43,360 nt of DNA from Oscillatoriales cyanobacterium PMM_0080 (GCA_949127775.1 CASBQF010000067.1:1-43360); one strand, 5' to 3'; shown: positions 27,223 through 36,873, counted from the stretch's first letter. Translations and numbers: made by a program. The notes: generated by a model not told the origin, from the letters alone.

Positions 27223-27265
27223 TCTCGATCTGTTCCTTGTTTTTTTTAGCGATTTTAGACTTGAG

Positions 27266-27312
27266 ATTTTAGATTCTAGATTTTGGATTCAATCCAAAAT
27301 CCAAAATCTAAA
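27266..27312. repeat. Inverted repeat between fusA and tuf
   Basis: AGATTTTAGATTCTAGATTT and the facing CCAAAATCCAAAATCTAAAA can pair almost fully. It lacks a T-run on the minus strand, so it is more likely an RNA-processing or stability hairpin than a terminator. Confidence 0.65.
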
Positions 27313-27323
27313 ACCTTAAATCA

Positions 27324-29396
27324 TTAGTTCCCTTTGTTTTTCGCGATAATGGCTTCAGCCACATTTCGCGGCACTTCTTCGTAATGGCTGAATTCCATTG
27401 TGAAGATGCCCCTACCTTGGGTTTTCGAGCGGATGTCAGTGGCATAGCCAAACATTTCTGCTAGTGGAACCTTTACAGAAACTTTGGCAATTCCCTGATC
27501 CGTCTCTTGACCCTCGATCTGACCCCGACGCGAGTTGAGGTCGCCGATGACGTTCCCGATGTAATCTTCGGGAACTTCTACCTCTACCTTCATCATAGGC
27601 TCTAGCAGCACAGGCGTTGCCTTCATTACGGCTTCTTTGATCGCCATTGAACCGGCGATCTTAAATGCCATTTCTGAGGAGTCTACATCGTGGAAAGACC
27701 CGTCTACCATAGTAGCTCTGAGGTCAATCACGGGATATCCTGCTAGAATACCTGATTCGCAGGCTTCTTTCATCCCTTGCGCTGCCGGATTGATGTACTC
27801 TTTCGGTATAGTACCACCGACAATTTTGGAGACAAATTCAAAGCCGGTTCCCTCTTCGGCCGGTTCTAGTTCGATCACAACGTGACCGTACTGACCTTTA
27901 CCGCCGCTTTGGCGGATAAATTTACCTTCGGCGCGGACGGCTTTGCGAATGGTTTCGCGGTAGGCTACTTGCGGCTGACCGACGTTGGCTTCTACTTTGA
28001 ATTCGCGCAGCATCCTGTCTACCAAAATTTCCAAGTGCAGTTCGCCCATGCCGGCGATGACTGTCTGATTGGTTTCTGGGTCAACATTGACTCGAAAGGT
28101 AGGATCTTCTTCCGAGAGGGACTGGAGAGCTCTGGAGAGCTTCTCCATGTCTTGTTTGGTTTTGGGTTCCACCGCCACCGAGATGACTGGTTCTGGAATA
28201 AACAGGGACTCCAGAATCACTTCCGAGCCTTCTTCGCAGATGGTGTCACCGGTGAAGGTGTCTTTCAGACCCAAGGCTGCTCCCAAGTCTCCGGCGCGGA
28301 GTTCTTCTACGTCTATCTTATGGTCCGCTTTGAGTACAATGAGGCGAGAAACCCGCTCTTTTTTGTCTTTGGTGGAGTTTAGGACGTAGCTACCTTTTTT
28401 GAGGACACCGGAGTAGACGCGAACGAAGGTCAGGCGACCGTAGGGGTCTGCCGTGATTTTGAATGCCAGAGCTGACAGCGGGGCGTTGTCGTCGGCAAAG
28501 CGCTCTGCTGTCTCGCCGTTGGGCAGGAGTCCTTGAATTGGCGGAACTTCCAAGGGCGACGGCAGATAGTCGATGACTGCATCCAATAACAATTGAACGC
28601 CTTTGTTTTTGAATGCCGAACCGCACAGTATGGGGACGATCGTACCTGCGACAGTACCGTGACGTAGCGCTAAGCGGATTTCGTCTTCCGTTAGTTCTAC
28701 ACCTTCAAGGTATTTCGCGGTGAGGGCGTCGCTGGTTTCTGCTACGGATTCGATCAGCTTGGTGCGATATTCCGCAGCTAGCTCTTTGACTTCATCGGGG
28801 ATTTCTATTTCCTCGATATCTGTGCCGATGTTGTTCTTGTAGATGTAGGCTTTCATTTGCACTAGGTCTACAATTCCTCGGAAGTTTTCTTCACTGCCGA
28901 TCGGGATTTGGATCGGTACGGCGTTCGATCGCATCCGATCGCAAATTTGAGCATGAACCTTGTAGAAGTTCGCGCCCATCCGATCCATTTTGTTGACAAA
29001 CACGATCCGTGGTACTTTGTACCGATCGGCTTGTCGCCAAACTGTTTCTGACTGTGGCTGCACTCCGCCTACCGAGCAGAATACTGCAATCACTCCGTCA
29101 AGCACTCGCATGGATCGTTCTACTTCGATCGTGAAGTCTACGTGTCCAGGAGTGTCGATGATGTTGATTTTGTGATCTTTCCAAGTGGTAGTGATAGCGG
29201 CAGCAGTAATCGTAATTCCCCGCTCTCGCTCTTGAATCATCGTGTCCATCGTTGTTGTTCCATCGTGCACTTCACCCATTTTGTGAACCATGCCTGAATA
29301 GAACAGAATTCTTTCCGTTGTTGTTGTTTTGCCCGCGTCAATGTGAGCGGCAATGCCGATGTTGCGAGTTTTTTCTAGCGGGACGATACGTACCAC
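27324..29396 (-). CDS. fusA: Elongation factor G
   Basis: EF-G drives translocation on the ribosome using GTP. The start is GTG 29396: AAGGAGG lies five bases upstream, and the product then opens [19 protein letters not shown] as in relatives; a longer in-frame start at 29432 would add 12 residues that overlap the Shine-Dalgarno. The 690-residue protein has G1 AHIDAGKTT (from residue 17), [29 protein letters not shown], and the C-terminal [20 protein letters not shown] and [20 protein letters not shown]. Second gene after rpsL and rpsG in the str operon. Confidence 0.97.
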   Translation of the reverse strand: MVRIVPLEKTRNIGIAAHIDAGKTTTTERILFYSGMVHKMGEVHDGTTTMDTMIQERERGITITAAAITTTWKDHKINIIDTPGHVDFTIEVERSMRVLDGVIAVFCSVGGVQPQSETVWRQADRYKVPRIVFVNKMDRMGANFYKVHAQICDRMRSNAVPIQIPIGSEENFRGIVDLVQMKAYIYKNNIGTDIEEIEIPDEVKELAAEYRTKLIESVAETSDALTAKYLEGVELTEDEIRLALRHGTVAGTIVPILCGSAFKNKGVQLLLDAVIDYLPSPLEVPPIQGLLPNGETAERFADDNAPLSALAFKITADPYGRLTFVRVYSGVLKKGSYVLNSTKDKKERVSRLIVLKADHKIDVEELRAGDLGAALGLKDTFTGDTICEEGSEVILESLFIPEPVISVAVEPKTKQDMEKLSRALQSLSEEDPTFRVNVDPETNQTVIAGMGELHLEILVDRMLREFKVEANVGQPQVAYRETIRKAVRAEGKFIRQSGGKGQYGHVVIELEPAEEGTGFEFVSKIVGGTIPKEYINPAAQGMKEACESGILAGYPVIDLRATMVDGSFHDVDSSEMAFKIAGSMAIKEAVMKATPVLLEPMMKVEVEVPEDYIGNVIGDLNSRRGQIEGQETDQGIAKVSVKVPLAEMFGYATDIRSKTQGRGIFTMEFSHYEEVPRNVAEAIIAKNKGN

Positions 29397-29727
29397 AGCT
29401 ACCTCCTTGGAGTTTGTGTTGCTATAATACAACTATACTACATAAAAACTTTGTTTGCCGTCGCTACTGGCTTAAAACACAAGTATATGGAGCGTATTGT
29501 GACATTTTAATATTTTTTGCAAGATTTGTTCACAAAAATATTAAGGGTGTGGCATGGAGAAAGTGCTTGAGTTTTGAGTTTTGAGGAAGGCAATTTTTGA
29601 AAAGGCCCCATCGGCAGTGCTGCCAGTCGCAATGCAATCTCAATACTCAAAACTTAAACTGTCAAATCCCTCACCTGTGCTTTTATACCACAGGCTTGCT
29701 CAATTCGACCTAGATTCGATCGGGGAA

Positions 29728-30198
29728 TTAGTAACGGTAGTGAGCAAAAGCCTTGTTAGCTTCTGCCATACGGTGTGTTTCTTCGCGCTTGCGAATTGCA
29801 CTACCGGTTTCGTTAGCTGCATCCATTAGTTCGTTCGCCAGCTTGGCAGCCATTGAGCGGCCAGTGCGAGCACGAGCAAATCTGATCAGCCAGCGAAGGG
29901 CGAGGGTAGTTCCGCGATCGGAACGCACTTCCATCGGCACTTGGTAGGTGGCACCACCCACCCGGCGGGCTTTGACTTCTACCAGGGGTGTAGCGTTTTT
30001 GACTGCTTTTTCAAACAAGTCTAACGGTTCGGCTCCTGTGCGCTCTTGGATGGTTTTGAGGGCATCGTAGACGATGCTGGAAGCAACGGATTTTTTACCG
30101 TGCTGCATAATCCGTCTCACCATCATGCTGACCAACCGACTGTTGTAGGTTGGATCGGGGGGGACTGGACGTTTTTGAATAACTGTGCGGCGAGACAT
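29728..30198 (-). CDS. rpsG: Ribosomal protein S7
   Basis: A 156-residue S7, which starts assembly of the 30S head by binding 16S rRNA. Motifs include [59 protein letters not shown] and [19 protein letters not shown]. Length and sequence are standard. It follows rpsL by 122 bp and precedes fusA by 330 bp on the same strand; the spacer to fusA (29397-29727) holds no gene. Confidence 0.98.
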   Translation of the reverse strand: MSRRTVIQKRPVPPDPTYNSRLVSMMVRRIMQHGKKSVASSIVYDALKTIQERTGAEPLDLFEKAVKNATPLVEVKARRVGGATYQVPMEVRSDRGTTLALRWLIRFARARTGRSMAAKLANELMDAANETGSAIRKREETHRMAEANKAFAHYRY

Positions 30199-30320
30199 AG
30201 TTCTATTTGGGATTTTTGATTTTGAATGATTGAATTTGGGGTTTTGGGCTCAGATATAATCGATCGCGGACGATCGAATTTAGTTTTGCTTTTCAACCCC
30301 TCAAAGATGCGAGTTACGTC

Positions 30321-30704
30321 TTATTTCTTCGCTGCTTTAGGACGCTTCGCACCGTATTTTGAACGACCTTGCTTGCGGTCTTTCACGCCGGCAGTGTCTA
30401 ATGTACCGCGAATGATGTGGTATCTAACTCCAGGTAAATCTTTTACCCGACCGCCTCGAATCATTACTACCGAATGTTCTTGCAAGTTGTGACCGATGCC
30501 TGGGATGTAGGCTGTCACTTCAAAACCAGATGTCAGCCGTACCCGAGCCACCTTCCGCAGCGCCGAGTTGGGTTTTTTCGGGGTGGTCGTGTACACTCTG
30601 GTGCAAACTCCGCGGCGCTGGGGGCAACTCTTGAGAGCTGGCGATTTGGTTTTTTTCTGCGTTTGTTCCCGTGCTGAACGGATGAGTTGCTGAATAGTGG
30701 GCAT
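30321..30704 (-). CDS. rpsL: Ribosomal protein S12
   Basis: A 127-residue S12, part of the decoding centre. Visible are [80 protein letters not shown] and the C-terminal [12 protein letters not shown]. The lysine positions of the KxxALxxxPQ and PNSALRK segments, where streptomycin-resistance changes arise, look like wild type. First gene of the str operon, whose promoter should lie in 30705-30900. Confidence 0.98.
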   Translation of the reverse strand: MPTIQQLIRSAREQTQKKTKSPALKSCPQRRGVCTRVYTTTPKKPNSALRKVARVRLTSGFEVTAYIPGIGHNLQEHSVVMIRGGRVKDLPGVRYHIIRGTLDTAGVKDRKQGRSKYGAKRPKAAKK

Positions 30705-31150
30705 GAGTTACGGCATTTCTAGCTTTTTGCTGAATATAGTGATTTGGCGGCATCCGCACTGAAAGTCCCTTCCCCTCTGGGGGGACGGGATGGATGAAAA
30801 TAATTATGGGTAAGTGAGGATACCAGACTCTATATAGTACACGACTCGACTTTCTTTGGCAAGAAATTTACACAACGGACGATCGAACTTCTGCTTTATA
30901 AGAGAGTTGGGACGAGGCGACCACAACAGGCGAATGATATGTGACATAATGTAATCTCTGCTCAACTGCGATCGTGACCGCAGCCGTATCCAAAATTGAT
31001 GACGATCGATATTTTGGTCTAATCACCATTTTCCTGAGATCCGCGTCAATTCTTTTGGTACGATCGCATCACAGTCTCAGGGAGATCGACATCACATAAA
31101 GTTATCTAAAATTGCTGGATAATAAGAAATATACGTTAAGTCAACAGCAG
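30705..31150. promoter_or_regulatory. Divergent promoter spacer upstream of the str operon
   Basis: About 445 bp without a supported gene between rpsL (minus) and a small plus-strand gene. It contains a TATATAGT block (30832-30839) that could serve as a -10 region for a divergent promoter, several GATCG words and a GC-rich patch at 30770-30790. No exact promoter is assigned. Confidence 0.4.
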
Positions 31151-31354
31151 ATGACAATCAAAGCTTACACTCCCGAATATACAATTTCCGAACTTTACTT
31201 GAACATTTGGAAATCCGGTAAGATCGATCGGGCCGTGTTCCACAAAATTCAATACGAAATTAATTCTCAGAGCTTAAGAAGTTCAGACGATCTAAAAATT
31301 TTCAGCAGAGTGCTCTATGCAGTGCGACGGGGATGGCTATCAGTCATAGATTAA
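31151..31354 (+). CDS. Small hypothetical protein
   Basis: A 67-residue protein starting MTIKAYTPEYTISELYLNIW. It is compact, mainly helical and has no cysteine; the end reads RVLYAVRRGWLSVID. ATG 31151 is preferred to the in-frame TTG at 31112, although no strong Shine-Dalgarno is seen. Similar short proteins occur in other cyanobacteria (from memory); I cannot name a function. It precedes the HD-like gene by 160 bp on the same strand. Confidence 0.5.
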   Translation: MTIKAYTPEYTISELYLNIWKSGKIDRAVFHKIQYEINSQSLRSSDDLKIFSRVLYAVRRGWLSVID

Positions 31355-31513
31355 GTTGATTCCGAGTGTTGAGATGATCGCAAAAGGTAAGAACAAACAA
31401 TACTTTTTAGTGAATTATCTTTGAGTATCCATAAAAGTCTCATCTCTAAAATAGAGAAATTCACACTAGATTAACCGCTCTTGAAAAGCAACATAAAGGT
31501 AAAAGGACAGGGT

Positions 31514-32365
31514 ATGTTTAATTCTACAGAACTGCTGATCGAGGCTTTCATTGAACAACTAGAAAATGGTTACAGCCGTACTTACGGAGGCTACAAATCA
31601 GACTATGCCGATATTATTGCCTGGGTGGGGGCAATGGCATTAGAAAACATCGCCAGCAGCGACGCTCTTTATCATAATGTAGAACACGCCATTTGCATTA
31701 CCTTAGTCGGTCAAGAAATCCTGCGAGGAAAACACATTCGCAAAGGCGGAGTATCCTGCGAAAACTGGCTGCACTTCATCATATCTTTGTTGTGCCAAGA
31801 TATCGGATATGTCAAAGGAGTTTGCCGACAAGACCAACAAGCAGAAGGATTGTATGCAACGGGAAAAGATGGCATGAAAATTGCACTTTCTCCGGGTGCA
31901 ACAGCAGCCAGTCTAGCTCCTTACCGAGTAGATAGAGCTAAACTTTTCATTGATGAGCGATTTGGCAACCATAAGCTAATTAATGCTGAGATAATTAAGC
32001 AAAACATAGAACAGACTCGTTTCTCGGTGCTTGATGGCAACACTCACGAAGATGCCGTCAATTATTCTAGTTTAGTTCGCGGTGCTGACTTGATAGGTCA
32101 GCTCAGCAACCCACAATATTTACAGAAAATTGGCGCCCTATTTTACGAGTTGGAAGAAAGCGGTGCTACTAAGGCTTTGGGCTACCGACATCCGGGTGAC
32201 TTACTCCAAAGCTACTCTAAGTTTTACTGGAGCGGAATTTATCCGCATATCAGTGAATCGCTCGGTTACTTGCAGTTAACCCAAGAAGGCAAACAGATTG
32301 TTGCTAGCTTATACGCTAACGTATTTCGGATGGAACACCAACGTTCCGATTCTGAGGTTGCTTGA
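31514..32365 (+). CDS. HD-domain phosphohydrolase-like protein with altered HD motif
   Basis: A 283-residue protein related to a cyanobacterial group annotated as metal-dependent phosphohydrolase. ATG 31514 is chosen because AGGACAGGG lies just upstream; the longer frame would use TTG 31481. It keeps the first metal histidines (LYHNVEHAI, His54 and His58), but the HD doublet expected in the next helix is Gln95-Asp96 (SLLCQDIGYVKGVC). A later RGADLIGQLSNPQYL region gives the last metal-binding Asp. Loss of the HD histidine suggests weak or no hydrolysis, or a regulatory role. Cytoplasmic, single gene. Confidence 0.75.
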   Translation: MFNSTELLIEAFIEQLENGYSRTYGGYKSDYADIIAWVGAMALENIASSDALYHNVEHAICITLVGQEILRGKHIRKGGVSCENWLHFIISLLCQDIGYVKGVCRQDQQAEGLYATGKDGMKIALSPGATAASLAPYRVDRAKLFIDERFGNHKLINAEIIKQNIEQTRFSVLDGNTHEDAVNYSSLVRGADLIGQLSNPQYLQKIGALFYELEESGATKALGYRHPGDLLQSYSKFYWSGIYPHISESLGYLQLTQEGKQIVASLYANVFRMEHQRSDSEVA

Positions 32366-32409
32366 TCGCAAGTCAGTTGATAGTTGTCAGTTGTCATTAG
32401 TATTGGTAG

Positions 32410-32466
32410 GGTGTGTCGCTTGCGAACAATCCCTAAATTTAACCTATAATCTCATAGCGACACACC
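32410..32466. repeat. Inverted repeat after the HD-like gene
   Basis: GGTGTGTCGCT faces AGCGACACACC across a 35-bp loop. It may stabilise the end of the upstream transcript; there is no T-run. Confidence 0.6.
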
Positions 32467-32624
32467 TTGCACATTTGGTGGGCGAAACAAACCTAATAAT
32501 TTTTTTGTGGCAATTTGTTTTCTAAACGGTATAACTAACAGGAAATAACGAATAATCAATTACCAAGTACAAACTAGCAACTACCAATTGCTAATTACCA
32601 ATTGTGAAACGTATTTCGTCAAAC

Positions 32625-33140
32625 TTAACTAATTTCCTCCTCAAGTTCCAAGTGATATTTTGGGCACAACCAATTGCTCGGCACCAAAGAAGGCCATCCC
32701 TCCCGCAGCGCTTCCAAACAAACAGCACGCACAGTTAATTGACAGTCAAGCAGTTCTACACCAGCTTTTTCACCCTGCTTTTTGCCTATTTTTAAAATCG
32801 ATTCGTCGCTAAATTCAAATGTTTTGTGACACTGAATGCAAACTAGATGATGGTGGTGGTGCAATTCCGGCAAATTCAGTTCGTAATGTTTGTGTCCTTC
32901 TGCTAATTCTAGCTCCCGCAAAATCCCAATTCTTGCTAATAAATGCAGCGTTCTGTAGACAGTAGACAAGCCAATTCGTTCTCCTTGCTTCTGCAAAGTA
33001 TTGTATAATTCTTCCGCACTCAAATGATGGCCTTGCCGCAGAGTTTGAAAGACACTCAAAATAGTTTCTCGCTGGGGAGTCAGGCGGCAGCCTCTCTGGT
33101 TTAGTTCGAGTTTTAGTGAGTTAGCGCTGTATAAATTCAT
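32625..33140 (-). CDS. fur: FurA-like iron regulator of the Fur family
   Basis: Fur proteins repress iron-uptake genes when loaded with Fe(II). The 171-residue protein (ATG 33140; the upstream in-frame ATG at 33155 adds five residues) shows the winged helix LKLELNQRGCRLTPQRETIL (9-28), the recognition helix IGLSTVYRTLHLLARIGILR, and the metal-binding HKHYELN with HHHHHLVCIQC (94-104). Cysteines are at 101, 104, 133, 141 and 159. In Anabaena FurA a second CxxC pair is reported at 138 and 141 (from memory); here 138 is Arg. It stands apart from, but close to, the iron cluster at 35.2-39.1 kb. Confidence 0.88.
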   Translation of the reverse strand: MNLYSANSLKLELNQRGCRLTPQRETILSVFQTLRQGHHLSAEELYNTLQKQGERIGLSTVYRTLHLLARIGILRELELAEGHKHYELNLPELHHHHHLVCIQCHKTFEFSDESILKIGKKQGEKAGVELLDCQLTVRAVCLEALREGWPSLVPSNWLCPKYHLELEEEIS

Positions 33141-33155
33141 AGCCAATTTGTCCAA

Positions 33156-33761
33156 ATAATTGTTATAGATTTCCCTTATTTAGGGCGGATTTACTAGCTT
33201 ATAATTCTGGTTGCTAAAGGTGGAGCAGAATGATTGGTTGTCGGTATTTCTGCATAAGGTTTGTGAACCCTAGAGAAATGTTGCTGGCAAGAATTGGCAA
33301 AACAAGTCTTCGGTTCAAAGTCAGTACAGCCGATCGCATCTTCAGTACAAGCAACACACAATCGTACAGTACACTTGAGGCAGTAGTCATTAGTAAAAAA
33401 CTCGCAATCGGAACACGGAACTTGATGCAGTCAAGGATTTTTTGGCTATGCTTGTCAAGGCGAGTTACCTCTTGTGAAGGATGTCAATTGAGTCTTAAGC
33501 TTGTGCAGCTTATTGATACAGATAATCAACAATTTTGCTAACTTCGTCAAGTCTTTTTGCTAACAATTATTATTATGTTTTGTTTAGATATGTAACATAG
33601 CTGTCGAAAAGACTATGTAGTAAGGCTTTTGTGGAGTTAGTGCGATCGGCTCCCACAACTTTTATTACTGGTGTAGATTAGCAACAGTGAAATATTCCTG
33701 AATTTATTGATAAAGAATTTTACTAAGGCACAGAAATAGACAGGAGTGGATATTTCAACTC
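33156..33761. other. Long spacer; candidate small-RNA region before a terminator
   Basis: No convincing gene. A plus-strand frame of 103 residues (33230-33541) lacks any protein-like pattern and is rejected. The stretch 33600-33796 ends in a strong plus-strand terminator although no plus-strand gene lies just upstream, so it could encode a small RNA. It contains GCGATCGGCTCCCACAAC at about 33642-33659. Confidence 0.35.
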
Positions 33762-33796
33762 AAAAGCCTGAGAACAAGTGTTCCCAGGCTTTTTTA
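33762..33796 (+). terminator. Strong rho-independent terminator without an obvious gene
   Basis: AAAAGCCTGAGAACA pairs with TGTTCCCAGGCTTTT around a two-base loop, followed by T residues on the plus strand. The stem also has a T-rich end on the minus strand, but there the nearest upstream gene is rpaA, with its stop about 180 bp away; it may serve both directions. Confidence 0.8.
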
Positions 33797-33823
33797 GCTA
33801 GATGTTTAATTGCTTGTTGCATC

Positions 33824-33963
33824 TGATATCATTCCGGCTGCGCCGGAATGATATAGAGGACACGGCAGTGCTGTTTCCCTACCGCGATCGATCGTAGGGA
33901 CACGGCAGTGCCGTGTCCTGATTTCGGGTAAGATTAATCCCGATACAACCGGAATTGATATCA
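33824..33963. repeat. MITE-like palindromic element next to rpaA
   Basis: Inverted ends TGATATCATTCCGG and CCGGAATTGATATCA enclose a core with two facing copies of GGACACGGCAGTGC. The core motif GGGACA(C/T)GGCAGT recurs inside the element at 36215-36324. The right edge is only ten bases from the rpaA stop. Confidence 0.75.
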
Positions 33964-33972
33964 GGTGCTAGT

Positions 33973-34713
33973 TCAAGCTGTTGATTTGCTTTCCTCAGCT
34001 ACTTGCTCGTTGCTGGGTAATTCCAGACAATAGCCTGCCCCGTATACGGTTTTGATGTACCGAGGATGGCGGGGATCGGGTTCCATCTTAGTTCTCAGGT
34101 GTCTGATGTGTACGCGAATGGTTTCGATGTCGTCGTCGGGATCGTAACCCCAGACTTCTTTGAGAATTTCGCTGGGAGAGACTGTCTGACCGTGACGCTG
34201 AAGCAAGCAGTGCAGCAACTCGAACTCTAGGTGAGTCAGTTTGACGGTGCGAACGTACCAAACAGCTTCAAATCTTTCGGGGACAAGGGTCAGCGGGCCG
34301 TAATTCAGGATTTCGGAGTGTTTGGCTGCTTGCGGGATGCGGTCTGTGCGCCGAAGCAAGGCTCGCACTCGTGCCAGCATCTCTTCTAGTTCAAAGGGTT
34401 TGGTCAGGTAATCGTCTGCGCCGGAGTTGAAGCCTTCTACTTTATCTTGGGTTTGACTTAAGGCTGTCAACATCAAGACGGGTATGTCTGAGGTGCGATC
34501 GTCTCGCCGTAAGCGCTGACATACAGTGAATCCGTCTACTCTAGGCAGCATGAGGTCTAGGACGATCAAGTCTGGCAATAGTTGTATGGCTAGCGCCTGA
34601 CCTTTGATGCCGTCTTCTGCGTGGGTTACTTCGTACCCAGCCATTTCTAAGTTGATCGCGACGAGTTCCGCGATCGCCGCGTCATCGTCAATAACAAGTA
34701 TCCGAGGCATCAT
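33973..34713 (-). CDS. rpaA: Response regulator RpaA
   Basis: RpaA is the OmpR/PhoB-type regulator that carries circadian timing from SasA and CikA to gene expression, and also affects phycobilisome coupling. The 246-residue protein has the receiver domain (1-120), with phospho-acceptor Asp53 in [13 protein letters not shown] and Lys105 in [12 protein letters not shown], followed by the DNA-binding winged helix (about 135-235): [54 protein letters not shown] and [15 protein letters not shown]. The match to RpaA is better than to RpaB. A second ATG directly after the first could also be the start. A large palindrome lies upstream (34889-35145). Confidence 0.93.
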   Translation of the reverse strand: MMPRILVIDDDAAIAELVAINLEMAGYEVTHAEDGIKGQALAIQLLPDLIVLDLMLPRVDGFTVCQRLRRDDRTSDIPVLMLTALSQTQDKVEGFNSGADDYLTKPFELEEMLARVRALLRRTDRIPQAAKHSEILNYGPLTLVPERFEAVWYVRTVKLTHLEFELLHCLLQRHGQTVSPSEILKEVWGYDPDDDIETIRVHIRHLRTKMEPDPRHPRYIKTVYGAGYCLELPSNEQVAEESKSTA

Positions 34714-34888
34714 TATTTATTTCACCGCTAACCAGATGAGGCAGCGTATAGCCTTCTGGGGGTTCCAGGTAACTTTTACGAACAATTTACTAATTTTAAG
34801 CTTCATTAAGGATTCTAAGGTTTATTAAGAACTTTTTGAGCTATGTAAACATTCTTGTATTAATCATAAGTGCTAATAGTGTTGTTAG

Positions 34889-35145
34889 GAAAGAATTTTA
34901 TGCAAAAAGATAAAATTTATTAAAGGTAGGAAAAAAAATTGCCCAATTTTTTCAGGTTTAGCTATTGCTTTTTTGACCTCTTGACTGTATAATCTAATAA
35001 TGGGAGTGTGACCATTTATGCTTAAAAATAGTCACACTCCCATTATTAGATTGTATGTTATAAATGTCAAAAAGTCAATCCCCAAATCTGAAAAAATTGG
35101 GTGATTTTTTTTATTTTTTAGGTAAAAATTTTGCATAAAACTTTT
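34889..35145. repeat. Large (about 260-bp) palindrome upstream of rpaA
   Basis: Arms of about 110-120 bp face each other around a short loop centred near 35021. The inner 25 bp (34988-35012 against 35031-35055, containing CTAATAATGGGAGTGTGAC) match with one mismatch; further out GCCCAATTTTTTCAG faces CTGAAAAAATTGGGT, and AATTTTATGCAAAA faces TTTTGCATAAAA at the edges. No coding potential. It fits a MITE-type insertion; the AT-rich outer arms could act as a bidirectional terminator or cruciform. Confidence 0.85.
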
Positions 35146-35198
35146 CGATGACTCTTGAAGCAAAGAAGCGAGAAGAATGCGGCGACACTTGCGGAGAG

Positions 35199-36155
35199 TT
35201 AACTGGCTGATTCTCTAGCAGGCTGAGTATTTTTGTTGGCAACATTTGGCTTGCCACCTAATTTTTGGAAGTAAAGACTGCCGACGGTAACTAAGAATAT
35301 AGCATAGCCGATCGCCTGAATGAGATAAAGTCGATCTCTGTATCCAAATAGTGCTTTGAGGAGGATGCCTGGAAATTCGCGATCGGGCAAAATTGCCGCT
35401 GCATCCCAGACCATCGGGCCTAAAATACAGGAGTGGAGTTGTGCAGTGCGATCGAAATAAACACAAATTGCTGCATACTGGGCATCTGTCTGGGACAAAA
35501 TGGCAGCGGCTTGGTCAAAATGTTTGAGTGCAGAGACTGCTAAACCGGCGACGATTAGCAACAACAAAATCCCCATAAACTTGAAAAACTGGCGGATATC
35601 AATTTTGACACCCCATTTAAAAATTAGGGAACCAATGATTGTGGCCCCAAGCAAACCGCCCAAAGCCCCTAAAGCCGGAGTTAAACCTTGTTGAAATTGA
35701 GCACTGACAAATATAACTGTTTCAAAACCTTCGCGAAGTACGGCGATAAAAATTAAGCCGAATACGCCCCAGCCGGCATTGGTGTTTTGTTTCAAAGCAG
35801 CGGTGATAGCGCCTTCGACTTCTGATTTGAGGAAGCGGGCTTGCTGAGTCATCCAAATTAGCATCCAGCTTAGCATGGCGATCGCCACAATTCCCAGCAC
35901 GCCCTCTAATAGCTGTTTAATTACTGGTGCGTAGGGCTGATTAGATGTCGATAGTGCTGCTAGCAATCCATTAAACAATACTCCAACGAAAGCGCTGGCA
36001 GCAATTCCAGCTCCGACACCTGCATAAACCCAAGAATTGAGGTTACTTTGCTCGGCTTTTTTTAAGCAAGCTAGGACAATGCCGACGACTAGGGCTGCTT
36101 CTACGCCTTCGCGGAGGGTAATTACAAAAGTCGGGATGGCTTCAGTAAAATTCAT
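35199..36155 (-). CDS. FTR1-family iron permease
   Basis: FTR1 proteins move ferric or oxidised iron across the plasma membrane. The 318-residue protein carries both REGxE signatures: Arg15-Glu19 (TLREGVEAALVV) and Arg141-Glu145 (VLREGFETVIFV), each in a membrane helix. About seven helices are visible, including IAASAFVGVLFNGLLAAL, VLGIVAIAMLSWMLIWM and FFKFMGILLLLIVAGLAVSA. Bacterial relatives (EfeU) work with a periplasmic partner, absent here, but a TonB-like, a ferritin-like and two membrane proteins precede it on the same strand. The start ATG 36155 is the family's normal N terminus. The end (after KLGGKP) is polar. Confidence 0.92.
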   Translation of the reverse strand: MNFTEAIPTFVITLREGVEAALVVGIVLACLKKAEQSNLNSWVYAGVGAGIAASAFVGVLFNGLLAALSTSNQPYAPVIKQLLEGVLGIVAIAMLSWMLIWMTQQARFLKSEVEGAITAALKQNTNAGWGVFGLIFIAVLREGFETVIFVSAQFQQGLTPALGALGGLLGATIIGSLIFKWGVKIDIRQFFKFMGILLLLIVAGLAVSALKHFDQAAAILSQTDAQYAAICVYFDRTAQLHSCILGPMVWDAAAILPDREFPGILLKALFGYRDRLYLIQAIGYAIFLVTVGSLYFQKLGGKPNVANKNTQPARESAS

Positions 36156-36214
36156 TAGTTATTAGTTATTAGTTATTGGTTATTGGTTAGTTCTTAATTA
36201 TTATAACCAACAAA

Positions 36215-36324
36215 TACAGCAGATTCCAGGTAAGTAGGGAGACGGCTTGTAGGGACATGGCAGTACCATGTCCCTACGGCACTTGAAGAGCTGGGTGTAC
36301 TTCATAAACCTGGAATCTGCTGTA
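36215..36324. repeat. MITE-like element between the ferritin-like and FTR1 genes
   Basis: Inverted ends TACAGCAGATTCCAGGT and ACCTGGAATCTGCTGTA enclose the palindrome GGGACATGGCAGTACCATGT. This core is a sibling of the one in the element at 33824-33963. It takes up half of a 217-bp spacer in the candidate operon. Confidence 0.8.
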
Positions 36325-36372
36325 ACAACACACAAATAACCAATAACAAGTAACAAGTAACCAATTACTAAC

Positions 36373-36807
36373 TCAACTATAATCCCGCAGCATTTTCTTG
36401 AGTTCTACTTGGTGCAATTCTTCTTGTCCAATCAGAGTACGGGCGTATTCTTCGAGATAGACGCTGGAGTCTGTGACGACTTCAAGTAAGGATTTATACT
36501 TTTTGAGGGCTTTTTTCTCGTGATTTAAACTTTCTTCCAACAAGTCTCTTATCGAATGTTTGTAGGTTTCTTCGATGGGAGCAATTTTTTGGCTGGGGTG
36601 TCCATCTAAACCTGTCAAAATTTCTCCGGCTTGTTGGGCGTGGAGTAGGGATTCAGTTGCTTGTGCTTGAAAAAACTGCACGATGGGAATCCGGTTTGGC
36701 CCTGTCACCATGAGTGCGTAGTGGGTGTAGCGCACGACTCCTGCTAGTTCCCATTCCATGATGGTGCATAGCAGTTCCTGGGTTTTTTTCTCGTCAAGTT
36801 CTTTCAT
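36373..36807 (-). CDS. Ferritin-like (bacterioferritin) protein
   Basis: A 144-residue four-helix protein of the bacterioferritin type, expected to oxidise and store iron. Probable metal residues are Glu18 or Glu20 (ELLCTIMEWELAG), Glu52 with His56 (ATESLLHAQQAGEIL), Glu97 (LNHEKKALKKYKSLL) and Glu129 with His132 (GQEELHQVELKKML). The exact ligand set is inferred. No haem-binding Met was identified, so whether it binds haem is open. It lies 217 bp before FTR1 and 113 bp after the TonB-like gene, all minus strand, which suggests coupled iron import and storage. Confidence 0.8.
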   Translation of the reverse strand: MKELDEKKTQELLCTIMEWELAGVVRYTHYALMVTGPNRIPIVQFFQAQATESLLHAQQAGEILTGLDGHPSQKIAPIEETYKHSIRDLLEESLNHEKKALKKYKSLLEVVTDSSVYLEEYARTLIGQEELHQVELKKMLRDYS

Positions 36808-36873
36808 TTGTTGTAGAAGTAGAATGCTTTACAGAGCGTTATTTATAATATCACATTTAAGTTAAAAAGCAAA

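Noticed and set aside
33230-33541. Plus-strand open frame of 103 residues after fur
   Set aside because: No ribosome site and no protein-like pattern: scattered Cys and Ser/Thr runs. The region looks like a spacer.
33973-34713. RpaB as the identity of the response regulator
   Set aside because: The motifs [30 protein letters not shown] in part, and [19 protein letters not shown] fit RpaA, not RpaB.
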